From Burhinus oedicnemus (lineage: Eukaryota > Chordata > Aves > Charadriiformes > Burhinidae), in NCBI GenBank assembly GCA_008921705.1, contig VFFE01007510.1:1047947-1111946 (forward strand): a DNA stretch of 64,000 nt, in the 5' to 3' direction. Positions within the stretch are counted from its first letter, which is position 1; every line of letters begins with the position of its first letter. Below, piece by piece: positions 12,795 through 24,973 of the stretch. The notes under the pieces were generated by a model. The model saw only the letters and a program-made list of their open reading frames with translations, searched no databases and was not told the origin of the DNA. A program made the position numbers and the translations under genes.

Positions 12795-12849
12795 TAATAT
12801 CCAGCACCAGGTATTCAGGTAGTACTGGTTTGTCAGCTGCAAATACAAA

Positions 12850-12877
12850 GTATATATGTATATATATACACACACAT
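12850..12877. repeat. TA/CA short tandem tract
   Basis: An alternating TATATATG/TATATATA tract runs into CACACACA, within the probable ESR1 3' UTR. Confidence 0.8.
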
Positions 12878-13859
12878 AAAATAGCATCCTGTGAAATAAA
12901 AATTACCAAATGTCAGGCACAATTGTTTGCATACACAAGAGCGTAATTCAGAATTACATACGAAAAAGTTGCCTTTTTTGTATCATAGACTTTGTTTAAT
13001 CAATTTAATAGCTACATTCAGCTGTCTGATATGTGGATGAGCATCTTTATAGGTAACTATGGGAAGGTTACTATATTCATTAAGGTGCTGCTTCAATTAA
13101 AATCTCATGAACAAGTCAATGATACAGATCCTAAGACTGACCCAAGGTAAATGAATGTATTACTGGGAATCACCGTTTTTCTTTCTTGGAAGCCCTCCTC
13201 TGTTGTCACCGCAAACACAGGAGGAGGACTGGTTGAATCTAAACTACTTCCTTGCAAGGGCTGAGCCTAGGAAAGCATTAAAAATTAAGACTGTGAGCTG
13301 ACTGATTATTCCTTATGTTCCAAGACACATCATGATACCCTTCTGTCTGCTGCATACGACTTCAAATCGTGTTTATCCGGCTTCACCAGGAAAATCTGTA
13401 GAGTGTAGAGGTACTTGACTTATGTAAGTACCACCAGAGTCTGACCCTCTGTTGTGAATTGCCCTCCATGAACTTCTTTTTTCCTTCTAGGCCAGATTTA
13501 CTCTTGAATCGATGTAATGAACTGTTCTGGGATGTAGGAAGGCAGGCATTCATTTAAAACAATTTGCCTTGCAGCTTGTGAGCTTGATCTGTGTGTTCTG
13601 TCACAGAGGACAGCAAGTTGCATGTACAGTAAAGAGCAGCTCTAATGCAAACTGGGCTACAAGTGAATGATGGTGGTGTAAGCACATAAATGTAACTACA
13701 GGGATTCCTGTGCTCCATTCAGATCTTAACCTGCACTCATTTCAGGGCATTCATGATTTTTCTAACACATTTGAAAACCAGCTACTAAACAAAACAAAAT
13801 GTGCATTTTCTTTCAAGGCATTTAGGAGCCTTCCAAAAGCCCTTAGGTACCAAATTTGC

Positions 13860-13891
13860 CCACACACATACACACACACACACACACACAC
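13860..13891. repeat. (CA)n microsatellite
   Basis: A CA dinucleotide run with one interrupting TA near its start. In the ESR1 transcript it reads as (TG)n inside the probable 3' UTR. Confidence 0.95.
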
Positions 13892-16002
13892 TCTTACTGA
13901 ATACACAAAAAGACAAATCCTTCATCACATTTAGAAAAAAATGACACTATAATATGCATCAATAAAAGGCCTATTAACTTACAGTGACTGCTTCACATGT
14001 TTAGGCTTGCACAGTTTTCGAGGAATCTTCTCAAAACATAGGTAGCATCTAGCTTCTAAACTGCGCGTATCCTCGGATATGTACATGAAACTGTTATAGA
14101 CACCATTATCTACATTCACTAAAGAATCGAATCCTTGACTTGGAGCACAAACTCGTCCTATTCCTTGCTGCCTTCACGACTGCTATGTAACTCGATCTCA
14201 CTGCACACAGACTCTGCTTGTGTAACAGGGAGCGTAATTAAACATAGGCACTCTTGTACAGCATTAGTTGCACTATTTCCTATATTTAGTTACTACAGGA
14301 TATTCCAATCAACATAATCTAACACAAAGGCTTCAACTATAGCAATAAAAGAAGCATCCCTGAACCCTTCTCTAGCACCGTGGTGAGCTGCTGTGGAGCA
14401 GCCTAAGCACGTGCTAGGAAATGTCCTTACTGGCAGAGTGGTCACTTCCAACCAGCTATTGGAATAGTCCCTGGTCCGTGCTAACTCCCAGGCTGCACCT
14501 GTAAGCCAGAACTGCAGCTAGCACAGGCAAAGTTTATCATTAGGCTAATAAAGTATCACTGGCATATGTAATAATCACATTCCAGTACCCAGCAACGTTC
14601 CCCGACACATTTAATTTTCTAGCATAGGGGCAGTCAAACAGCAGCACGGACTCCTACTTTGAATAGCACATAGTATGGATTTCATCAGTCTCTCTCCTTC
14701 ATGGCGTGCTGAAACTCTTGATGTCAGTGGACCTTTTGTATATTTACAGTTGGTCTGAAGATTCTGACTAGTCCTTAAGCAAAACAGTTACACACATGAA
14801 TGGAGAAAGCCAGACTGACCTTCCTGCACATGCAGTCCCAGCGTCTTCACTACGTCTGAGGCTCGTTGCCCAATCGTGGTGTCACAGGTGAGCTGGCTCT
14901 TAACAGTCATTTCCGAGCGTGCCCCAACGAGAGCCAAGGAACGCCAAGGCAATGCAAAGCCTACTGCTCTGGCTGGGATGCCAGCCCTCCCATACACAGC
15001 TAGGCCACACTCTACTGAATGGGATGGGACCATCCCACCCTGCTGTGCCAGTTCTGCACTGGCATCCTCACCCCTTGGTTTGTAGCCCAACAAAGCAAAG
15101 GACAAGAGGAGGATTTTTATAAACTAGCGCTGGATCACGTATGTGTGTGATCACTTCTTTGATTTTTTTAAGACCTGATGATTTTTGTAATCATCTGGTC
15201 TGATTTAAGAGTAATTATCTATGTTATCACTGTTTGCCGTGTTGCCCTTGATTTACATGCTGCCAAGCAACAGAACAAATTAGCTTTGTAGGATCAGACA
15301 AGATACGATGCACTCAATGTAATTTGGCTAAGGATATGGTAAGGTGACGCAAGAGTTTGGTCATAAGATCTTGCGAGCGAGTTGTCTGCTGATGTAAGCC
15401 AGCAAGGTAAAACAGTATTATTCTCAGACAGGGATTCCTTTCTACAGTAGGAAGAAGAGAGGTGGGAAGCTCCCTAACTACCAAGGCAGCCATTAGCAGT
15501 GCAGTTTCGCTATAGCACACTAAGATGCCAATCAACTTTCCATTTACCCACCAAAAAAGTAATCCAGAATCTCTACCAAACTGCTGTAAAGTTTCAAGCA
15601 AGTGAAGGATTAAGCAAGCTCAGAATTTGCGGTGGATATTAACAAAGGCTACCACTCATGAAGATACCGATACACATGGGTGGTACGGCCTATGATTTTA
15701 TAGTAAAAAGAATGTTTGGTTTAGATTAGGATTTACCCAACTTACATGCAAAATTAAACAAAAACACTGCAGATTTCAAATCAAGTTAGCCTGACAATCC
15801 TTGCTGGCTGTCCATAGGATTGAAATGTCTTCCATTTAGGATAAGCAATCAATTTAGGCAAGTGCTTGACAAACACTCGAATGGAAAATGCAGGTGACTT
15901 GTCATTGGAGTGTTTACATAGGTGGCACGATAGACAAAATGAAGCATGAGCTAGGTAGTACGCTGCTGGGTTTCTCATACCATTATATAGGTTGAATTTT
16001 GT

Positions 16003-16237
16003 TTATATTGTATTCTGCATATTCTCCTCTTCTTTACTGTTTATATAAAAAGACTGCAAGGAATGAGATGAAGCTGATGCAGTTGTCAGCTGGCTCCGGT
16101 TTTCCTCTTCCATCGGTGCAGCACTCCTGGCTGCTGGGGCATGCAGCCGGTGAGCGTCCAGCATCTCCAGCAAGAGATCATAAAGTGGAACTACATTTTT
16201 ACACTTCATATTGTACAGGTGCTCCATTCCTTTGTTG
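16003..16237 (-). CDS. ESR1: Estrogen receptor alpha, last coding exon (exon 8)
   Basis: This is the last coding exon of the estrogen-activated nuclear receptor. The acceptor AG is at 16239-16238 (- strand). The first exonic base completes the split Ser codon from exon 7, then 77 codons run to TAA at 16003-16005, the same residue count as in human ESR1. It opens with [20 protein letters not shown]. This contains the His that contacts estradiol (human His524), the helix 12 Tyr/Asp pair (human Tyr537/Asp538) and the LLLEML of the AF-2 coactivator surface. The F domain follows HRLHAP. It is acidic and Ser-rich, and ends [16 protein letters not shown], quite unlike the human tail as I recall it. 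The exon is intact, so function is expected to be normal. Confidence 0.97.
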
Positions 16238-17608
16238 CTGTGGGTTGTAATGAAACAACAGTTACTTTCCACATATGCTATGGGGAAAAAAAGCTATCAG
16301 CTAATAATATTTGTTAGGTTCATATAAATTCCACCTTGTACAAAACAACTAAGTGTACAGTCCTGCTACGGTTAGCAGAAGGAGGCACCTTCAAAGAAGA
16401 GTTCAGACTGCCCATGAGCAAGTCGCCTTCGAAAGGTGGCTCTTCTGCTCTCCTTTGCCTGAAAGGTAGCCCAGAGCACATGGACTCCCAATTTAGGCAC
16501 TGTAACTAAGTGGATGGGATCAATCTTCGCTTTCCCATAATAAAATGTAAAAGATCAGGGTTTCTTCCTAGAAGATAACTTCAGCCAATTTGTTAACAAA
16601 TGCTCACTTGTAATAGTATCCATTCACAAAACTATGAAACTATGGAAACAATAATTAACTTCACTGTGCATCTGGAACTTCCTTAATTGTACAAATTCTT
16701 CTTCTTAAGAAAAAAAAAGACAGGAAGACAAAGAAACTCCACAAAAAGACACAAGTAAAAAAACCACATGCACACATCACTTGACTTTTTCCTGAAGACC
16801 TGTATGTCAGCCCAGGAGGTAAAATCTGCACAGTTCAGTTTTAGTAGCTATGATGTGCTGCGTACTCTAATTTTAGTTTTATTAACTGAAATAATGAAAA
16901 TTGAAATCTGTGTAACAACATCTCTTGTTCCTTCGTAAAAAGAAAATCTATAGTGTATCTTTGTATAGACTTGTCATGTTGTTAATATTCTAGCCACTGA
17001 GCAGCTACCTTAAGAGTTAATTACATTTGGGAGAAACATTGCTGCGAGTACTAACAGAGTGCTTCAGACACCTCACCTCTAGTTAACAAAGGACACAGTC
17101 CTCTAGATTGGGATTCAGTACATCTGCATTTATCCTTACCCATAAAATACACATAATGATCCTAATCTCTTTTCTAAAGTGATTTGCAATCAAGCCACTT
17201 GTGAAAAGTGGCTACGTAAAAGTGATAGTTTTATTAAATCTTATCTAAGAGACTAAAGTTTGCAGAACTAAGCTACTGCTGCATTAGTATTCAACTTGTT
17301 ACTTTTCAAACAGAATACACGATGCACATATCATTAAAAGTAGATATTGTTTACAGCACTATCAAAACAAGAAGCAAAGGAAAAGAGAACTAGAAGCAGC
17401 AAATGGGGAAAATGTTTACCCCTTTCACATCATAATCCAACGTACTGTTTTGCACACGTTCCATATATCTTTATGGAAATTAGACTTTTTTTTTTGTTTT
17501 TGGAACAGTTTGCACTCCCACCTATAAAGGAAAAGCATGCGTGCGCATTTGAGAAACCTCCCTTGCACAGGACCAGTGCAGGAGGGCTGACTGAGCGCTT
17601 GCTCTCAC
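16238..17608 (-). other. ESR1: ESR1 intron 7
   Basis: This intron is 1371 bp with a GTGAG donor next to 17609 and a CCCACAG acceptor next to 16237. It is a phase 2 intron that splits a Ser codon (AG|C). No repeats or embedded genes were recognised. Confidence 0.93.
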
Positions 17609-17792
17609 CTCATGTGTCTGATGTGAGAGAGGATGAGGAGGAGCTGAGCCAGCCGTCGGTGTTGCTGCTGCAGAGAAAGACCCGACTTAGCCATTAAGTG
17701 TATCAGAGTGTCTGTGATTTTGTCCAGAACACGGTGAATATAGTCTCTCTCTTCCAGAGATTTCAAGGTGCTGGAAAGAAAAGTGTACACAC
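17609..17792 (-). CDS. ESR1: Estrogen receptor alpha exon 7 (ligand-binding domain)
   Basis: This internal exon of 184 nt is the same length as human ESR1 exon 7. The acceptor is a pyrimidine tract ending CTCCAG just above 17792, and the donor is AG|GTGAGAG. It encodes [20 protein letters not shown], then the helix 9-10/11 segment with [20 protein letters not shown] and [16 protein letters not shown]. The helix 10/11 stretch is the main dimerisation surface of the nuclear receptor ligand-binding domain (family knowledge). [12 protein letters not shown] differs from human KAGLTLQQQHQR by conservative changes. The intron phases are 1 on entry and 2 on exit, and the reading frame is uninterrupted across both junctions. 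Confidence 0.97.
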
Positions 17793-20165
17793 CTGGAGTA
17801 GGAAGGAGAAAGAAAACAAAAAAACCACAGACAAAAATTACTTTGATGGAGTCAGACTTGCCCAAGGTACGCCTTGTGGCTGACCTCTTCGGCTGTGTTA
17901 AACCATGGGAGCTGACTTTGTGCGAACCCTCCTGTTTGCCAGGCAGGTCACTGGTTTGAATGACCCTGGAACCTGGATTTGGCCACTGTAGGCAAAGCAG
18001 GAGGAGGAAGATGATGCCTCTTCCCCGCCTGGGTCCCTCCAAGGTCTGGGCCAGGCGGCAGGCAACACCTGCAGCCTGCAGCTAGACCTACCCATGGGCT
18101 GCACTATTCTCAGTCACTCAGCTTCGAAACCTTGAGGAGACGCTGTCACCCCTTGAGAGCTCTGCAATACTTACTGACCAGCCCAGGCCTTCAGCAGTTT
18201 TTGCCATTTTCTCTGCTGTTCAATGTTTGATTTTTGGTGATTTGCTAGTCAATCTAGAACTGAATAATATGTTACCACAAAACATATAAACAAAATGAAG
18301 GTTTGTTTATGCACACTCATCTCAACAAAACCCTTCCAACCAAGTAAGAGCCTTGAAAGGTGTGCTCCTTCACCTGCAAACCCGACTCTCTTTTAAAATC
18401 ATGCCCAAAGCAACCTGTGTAAATGTAGCCATCTTACATTGCTTACTGCTGACAGCAAGCAGCCTGGAGATTTGGACCAGAAGGAAATTTTCCAGAGATG
18501 AAAACACCTTCAAACTCCCCCTCCAACAGCCCCTCTACATCTCCCATAAAACACTCTAACCCAGGCATAACAGCTTTTGCCAGTAGTAATTCTTGGGTGC
18601 ATGAAGCACATCAGCTTTCTAAATGGGAAATTCTAAACTATTTTGCACGTTTTTATCTTGAATTTGTTCTGGATGACAAAACACAGCCAATGCGAATCGG
18701 GTCACAACAGCACTGTGCTGCCAAAAAGCACCATTTGTTTAATCTTCTGGATTGAGCCAATAACTCTAAACAGGTTATATTACTATAATCCAGTCCTGAG
18801 GTGGCAAAAGTTTAAGATGTATGTATAGTAATACAATCAAACTGCCTTTAAGTGCTTTAAGTGCTATTAAGAAAAAAAGACATACATACACTAACATACA
18901 CACATACACAGACATATATACTCTAGCTTGTTTGTAGCCTGAGGGATGTGCTATCAGATTCGAAGATAAGAGTATTTTACCATGGATCTGAACAGTCAGG
19001 GAAATAAAGATTTATTTTTTTTTCACCATCTTCTTGGTATACCTCACCTCCTCACATCATCTTGGTAGTTCAAGGGCCTGACACCTAGAACTACCGTAAC
19101 TTGCAAGTATGTTTTATGAATTTGAGTGTTCCGTACTAAAAAGAAATATAAATTTGTGTTTGTGAATGTCAGCGTGAGTGTCTCTGAGAGACAGAGATTT
19201 CTTTCAAAAACAAAAGGGTAATTCAAACAAAGCACAACTTCTGAAAACCATGAGTCAGAGCTCTTAATTTTGGTAATGAATATTGCTTCAAATTTGGTAT
19301 AGATCGATAGTACAATGGCCTCTTTTCTCACAAAGCTTTTTGTGATTAGTATTATTTTTACTAAAATGAATTCACCAAGGAGAAACAGCTCCTGGGGCTT
19401 CTCTCAGCTGAATGACTCTTACCCACCCTCACATATGCTTACTGACAATATCAGGCTTTATAGCTTAGCAGGTACCTGTACGGGCAAGATTCTTAAATAT
19501 TACTGGCAAAACATAGTCCACTGGAAGGAAACATTAATCTCATAAACCCATCGAACCTCCAGAGTAGCTTATTTCAGCCAGAGGATGCTATTGTGCCCTT
19601 GTAGCAATACCTCTTAGTTTCATAAATTTGAAACCAGAAAAAAAGAAAAAAATCTGTTAGGAGGAATTGTTTCTCACCTAGGTCTAGTCCAGAAACTATT
19701 AAAAAGCATAAATCAAAAAAAATCACTCCCCCAAAAATGTAGAGACTTCAGGCAATTGCCAGTCAATAGCTGCCAAGAAAAAAGACATTTGTTTTTCCTT
19801 TCTGTCCCCCCGGTGACTGCTCCTGCCCCAGGCCAATGACCAGAAATTTCCCCAGAAGAAATGCCAGCTATCCATCACACACATACACACACGAGCATAG
19901 TTTGGAACAAGAGTGCAGAAAATTGTCTTAGCAAAGTGAAATTTAACAGTCTCAGAGGTCTTTCCAAGTGCTGAAGCTGAAAGTAAGCCTAAATTGAATA
20001 GCTCTTTCTGTAGGTCAGTATTGTAAAACGTAATTGGAGCAAGAACAGAGAAAGCACCACTCTACAAACAAGTAAAGTCTATTGGTCTGTCTGTGCCCAT
20101 GACACAAAGCTGTGCACACAACAGGGTCCCTCGGGGACTGCGGTGCTACCATGTCAGCTGCTGGC

Positions 20166-20206
20166 ATATAGTGATACAATTTTATATGTGTCACTATATA
20201 TAGTGA
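20166..20206. repeat. AT-rich inverted repeat with a 16-bp perfect palindrome
   Basis: TCACTATATATAGTGA at 20191-20206 is its own reverse complement. In addition, 20166-20178 pairs with 20187-20199 with one mismatch across an 8-base loop, so two alternative hairpins are possible. Confidence 0.85.
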
Positions 20207-21419
20207 TATATTTTTGCACATTACTGTAGAGGAGAATGCCCTCTACATCTTTTCTGTCACAATAAACCCCAGTTTAAAACATCTTTACATTTAGCGTTCA
20301 GGCTCACAGAAAGACTCTTCTGCCCCTTCCACCGTGCCCCATTGCTCCGGATCTGTAGCAAGTCAGGCTGAGCTATGAGCACATTCAGCTCCGTACCATC
20401 CGCTCATGCAATTATCCAGCCCCCCAAATAAAGAAATAAATAAAAAGCACAATTTAACAGGAGCCGTAAATTCAGGAGAAACGAATAGCAGTCACATGGA
20501 ATGATGTACCAGGAGGTCTACAGGATCTGTAAAATCAGCTAAATCTTTCCATCTCTATGGACTAACCACCTAAGTAATTAGGCAAATCAGCTGCTAAGGC
20601 AGACATGACCTACATCTTCATCTCCAAAATGAAAGCCTGTTGCTTTGCCACATAGCACCACACTTTTCAGATACCTTCAAAATTAAAACATCTGGCATCA
20701 TGTTGCACTTTCACGGTTCTAATACTCATGTTGCAGTATTAAGAAACAGCCCTTTATTATTGAGCTCAATGTGTTTTTTGAAAACACAATTTTGCTTTTT
20801 AGACAAAAGATATATTGCTGCAGCTTTAGAGGGGCATCTTCTGGTTTGTTATTTAGCTAGAGACAATGCTGTTCTTATTGTTACAGACATGCTGTCACCT
20901 TGATATGTCAGGAAAAATTTGGAAGTAGCATAAATGTATATTTTGCTTTATAAACAAAACCTTCCATCTTTTCCATGCGCACTGAGAGAAAATAAAATAA
21001 TACACTTGCGTTTTGCCCAAGACCACATGGAAAAGGAGTGCAAAGACATTAAACAGCCTTGAAAGATGTTGCAAAAAAAAGAAAATAATTGTCCAACAAA
21101 AGCAATAAACAGCACTACCTCAAGTGAAGAGACTAACAGATGTCCAAGGATTTAATAAAGAAATGTTTGCATACACTCAGTGAATTAAATCCACACAAAG
21201 CTTTAGAACGCAAAGTGCTTTTAAATATGAAATGTAGCATAATTAGTCCAATTTGTTTAATTAGTCCACTTGATTAAATCATTTTGAGATCAGCTGCTTT
21301 AATCATATGCATATATTATACAGATAGTGTAAGGGCCAAAAATTCACTGTATGTTTATCTGCTGTTTCTTTAGTAGAAAAATTGTGTATTTTGTGGAATT
21401 ATAGAAAAATTATAGAAAA

Positions 21420-21634
21420 AAAGCAGGATGAGAAAAGGCTTGGTGGTCATCTAGTTTAACCTCCTGCTCAAACAGTGGTAACTTCAGGGTTAGGTTAAGC
21501 TGCCCAGAGATTTGTCCAGCTGAGTTTTGAGTATCTCCGGCAATGGAGATCCTACCATCTTTCTGGCCAAGTTGTTCCAGTACTTAATCTCTCACTGTGA
21601 AGACTTTTTGTTCTGTTGATCTAGTCAGGATCTG
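21420..21634 (-). mobile_element. Older CR1 fragment, 3' part (left side of nested insertion)
   Basis: This is a diverged CR1 3' region in reverse orientation. It includes GGTCATCTAGTTTAACCTCC, then a block like the CR1 consensus (TTTGTCCAGCTGAGTTTTGA and GTATCTCC). It is interrupted by the younger CR1 at about 21635 and resumes at about 22091. Confidence 0.8.
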
Positions 21635-22090
21635 TTAGGATCAGTTAGGGCTACAAAGATGATCAGGGGGCTGGAACATCTTTCTTATGAGGAAAGGCTG
21701 AGGGACTTTGGTCTTTTTATTCTGGAGAAGAGAAGGCTGAGGGGGGATCTCATCAATGCTACATCAATACTTAAAGGGCAGGTGCTGGGAGGATGGGACC
21801 AGTCTTTTTGCAGTGGTGCCCAGTGACAGAACAAGAGGTAATGGGCACAAACTTGAACATAGGAAGTTCTATCCGAACATGAGGAGGAACTTCTTTCCTT
21901 TGAGGGTGGCAGAGCACTGGAACAGGCTGCCCAGAGAGGTGGTGGAGCCTCTGACTCTGGAGATATTCAAAACCTGCCTGGATGCCCTACCTGTGCAACC
22001 TGCTCTAGGTGACCCTGCTCTGGCAGGGGGGTTGGACTAGATGATCTCCAGAGGTCCCTTCCAACCCCTGTGATTCTGCGATTCTGTGAT
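21635..22090 (+). mobile_element. Younger CR1 3' end inserted into an older CR1
   Basis: This well-preserved CR1 3' segment reads on the + strand. It begins with GCTACAAAGATGATCAGG and ends with GGTTGGACTAGATGATCTCC and the terminal ATTCTGCGATTCTGTGAT. The frame at 21756-22040 gives the ORF2 C-terminus ([18 protein letters not shown]), very like the copy at 10658-12160, so both belong to a related and fairly young subfamily. It is strongly 5' truncated, which is typical of CR1. Confidence 0.93.
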
Positions 22091-22335
22091 CTCCCTTGCT
22101 GTGGTTTGTCTCCATTGCAGCTTGTCTTTTCCTCTTGCACCTCTGAGAAGGGTCTGGCCTTGGCTTCTCCATAACCTGTTCATCAGCTATCTGAGGACTG
22201 CAGTTAGACCCTCCCTTAGCCTTCCCCTTTCCAGGATGAACAAACCCAGCTCTCTCAGCCTCTTCTCATACATCATGTACACCATGTGCTTCAGAGCACA
22301 TAATATTTCATGTGTGTCCAACACTTTACTGACGG
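22091..22335 (-). mobile_element. Older CR1 fragment (right side of nested insertion)
   Basis: This is the continuation of the reverse-oriented older CR1 at 21420-21634. The order of blocks (GCACCTCTGAGAAGGGTCTG, then CCCAGCTCTCTCAGCCTC, then TTCTCATAC) follows on from the left piece, supporting one element split by the insertion. Confidence 0.8.
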
Positions 22336-23618
22336 AGGCTGGCTATATTCTGTGAAGAAAAGCATCTCCAGAAGACATTTTAGAGTATCTATGCCAAACA
22401 ACACTTACACAACTATTACACATACCCCAAGTTATGCTACTTATCTCTGTAATGCAGTTTAGCCTCCTAATTTGGGCATCTAAAGGGCTTGACATCAGAA
22501 ACTCATGTCCGCATTCTCACCACCTAGTAGTTAACTCCTCAGACAGTTATAAAATCAGTTGGTTATAGCAATGCAAAAACTGAAATATAAAATTAATTAC
22601 CTTTATACATAAAGGCAATTACAAGCAATAGGCATACATTCTGTGACCATATATACATACACATTGAGTTTACAGTGTACTCAGATGTACTGCAATAAGT
22701 GCAGTATGCAAGCCCAAGTAATACATAACAATGGTATAAATTGCTTTCATCATGAACCTGTAACACCTCAACCTGAACCATGCCCTCTGATTTATCATCG
22801 TCAAGGTTCTTGTAAAAATGCCAGACTTCTGAGCAACTATAAACTTTCATTTAATGTAAAAAAAACCCCACACTCAAAACCAGATCACTCATCAGATCAA
22901 CTCAGACCTTCTACCACACAAAGCACCACTGATTTGAACCTGCTCAATATGAACTTGATGAAATGAAGATCTAATATCTCTTAGCCTCATTCAGTGGTCC
23001 CATCTCTCTTACATGCAGAAGGAAATTTGCCTCTGATTATCACGGACTTCACTTGCTATATCCTTTTTTTTTTTTTACAATTTTTCCTTAGGGCAATCTT
23101 GAAACAAAAAGTCCCATTAACTAAGTGACATGTGCTTATGAAGGATAGCTGGTGATGTCTGGCAGAGCTTCGTCTAAATTTAGTTTTCTGGATCAATATT
23201 AAATACAGCAGTGGGACAAAAACTCTCAACAGCATGGCTTGAAGTCTTCACGTTCAAGCCATGAACATCTAACGTGTTTTATTCAAAATTCCGTTTCTAT
23301 TTTTTTTTCTAATTCTAATTCAATGTTTCTACAGAACAATTGCATATTCTAGATTTATTTGAGAGGATAATTACATTTTAACATATTAGCTAAAAATCTG
23401 GAGGAGCATCACTTTTCAGGAAGAACATTGAACTTTAGGAAATATTCTGTTATAGTTATCAGGACAATAAAGGCAAACTAAAATGTCAAACAGTAATTAC
23501 AATTGTGACACCCTCCCATCCAAGACAAAAACAATAGCCCTTCATTCCTAACATGCCAGGTGCTTGCCTCAGGTGTCACTTTTTGGTAATTGGTGACAAT
23601 CACAATAATACGTGACCT

Positions 23619-23662
23619 ACATTAATATCTCATAGAACATACATTAATATCTCATAGAACAT
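23619..23662. repeat. 22-bp perfect tandem duplication
   Basis: The unit ACATTAATATCTCATAGAAC plus AT occurs twice back to back, at 23619-23640 and 23641-23662, with no difference. It lies in ESR1 intron 6. Confidence 0.95.
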
Positions 23663-24839
23663 AAATTAAATATTTTATATTTGATTGTATAAATATATAA
23701 TTTTGCTTGAAAGTTTTGTTTGGTTGGTTTGTTGGTTTTTTTTTAGTAGACCAGGTCCAAGGAAAAAGTGTCTCATCAATACAGCAGTCTGCTGTGTTTA
23801 GAGTTAGCCTTTGGTGGGAACTACCTGAATTTGTGTTTCATGCAATTGGGGAAGTGATCTGTTACCCCACCTGATAAAAAGGACATGTGTTTTGTCTGGA
23901 GGTTGATACCATCTGTGAGCTCAAATACAAAAGGAAAAGGGGAGAACAGGGTAAATCCTCAGGGCTGGGAAACTCAGTCGTTCAGTAACAACTTAGCAGA
24001 GAATTGAGTCTAAAGCTTCAACTTTGGTGCCTACATTATTATTTGAGATAATTTAGGTAATTTCCAGGAGAACACCGTGGGCCTCATTTCTGCATTTAAA
24101 TTGTCTGGAGTTTTTTCTCATTTCAAACAGAAAATAATCTGGTGTGCAACAGAAATTTTCTGTCACATTGAATTCTGACATTCTGTCAACTTGATTTTGC
24201 TTATTTCAGTCTTCTCATGCAGAATTCAAGTCAGCTAACCTTACATATTTATATCTATACCTACACTTGTTATCTAGTCACCTATTTTTGAAGTGCACTT
24301 CAGAATGAGATTTACAGTCCAAAAATACTTATTTCATCAACTATAAAGGAAGCAGAAGGTGATGACATGAGTTTTAGATGCCTGTATTTTAATATAAACT
24401 AAACCATGATAAACTCAGCCATATTTTTGCCGTTATTTCCCTTCAGTTTGCCATCAGCAGAAAAGGGAGGTGTAGGTTTACAAGTTAAGCAGTGCCTTTG
24501 AATGCCCTAAGTGTGGCTCCAGCTACTTCAGTGTCATGTAATCAGAGCTCTAAGACCTGCCAGCACCCAGTTCAAAACACCGCTCTGATCGCCCTTCACC
24601 TCAGCTGTACGCAGTGTGTCAGCTACTTACTGCATTACCTCCCTGGGTCCCATCTACAGCACTGAACAGGTTTGCCCTCCTCCATCCCTGCCTGGTGGCT
24701 CTGCCTGCATCTGTGTTGACAGCCCCCTTTTGATTGCTGCTGTCTCAAAATGAAAACCTCATTGGTGACAACGAGCAACATTCAACCGCATGCAGAAGCA
24801 ATCACCATTACCCAAGTGACAGCAAAGCACACCACTTAC

Positions 24840-24973
24840 CAGAGTTCAGCAGGATGATGGACTTAAGGCACACAAATTCCTCCCCTTGAAGGTTCATCAT
24901 GCGAAACCGAGCAGCAGTAGCCAGCAGCATGTCAAAGATTTCCACCATGCCCTCTACACATTTTCCTTGATTC
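24840..24973 (-). CDS. ESR1: Estrogen receptor alpha exon 6 (ligand-binding domain)
   Basis: This internal exon of 134 nt is the same length as human exon 6. The acceptor is CACACAG above 24973, and the donor is TCTG|GTAAGT. The first base completes the Arg codon started in exon 5. The exon then reads [17 protein letters not shown] and [18 protein letters not shown], ending in a Gly split with exon 7. It holds pocket residues equivalent to human Met421, Ile424 and Leu428. It also holds the Cys of EEFVCLKS (human Cys447), known in human ESR1 as the palmitoylation site for the membrane-associated receptor. AAR replaces human SSR. The exon is intact. Confidence 0.97.

Larger units (their letters stand above)
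12181..16002 (-). other. ESR1: Probable ESR1 3' UTR
   Basis: This stretch follows the ESR1 TAA (16003-16005) on the - strand. It has no further splice signal or exon that I could recognise. It is AT-rich, with a GC-richer island around 14820-15090, a CA microsatellite at 13860-13891 and a TA/CA tract near 12850-12877. The best AATAAA on the - strand is at 12789-12794, which would give a 3' UTR of about 3.2 kb. ESR1 3' UTRs are known to be several kilobases long. The end could lie beyond the N gap. Confidence 0.5.
17793..24839 (-). other. ESR1: ESR1 intron 6
   Basis: This intron of 7047 bp is phase 1, with a GTAAGT donor beside exon 6 and a CTCCAG acceptor beside exon 7. It contains a nested CR1 pair (about 21420-22330), a 22-bp tandem duplication (23619-23662), and an AT-rich hairpin at 20166-20206. 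No host gene was recognised. Confidence 0.93.

Noticed and set aside
17347..17697. + strand frame of 116 codons over ESR1 exon 7
   Set aside because: It is an antisense shadow of a strongly conserved exon, with no independent features.
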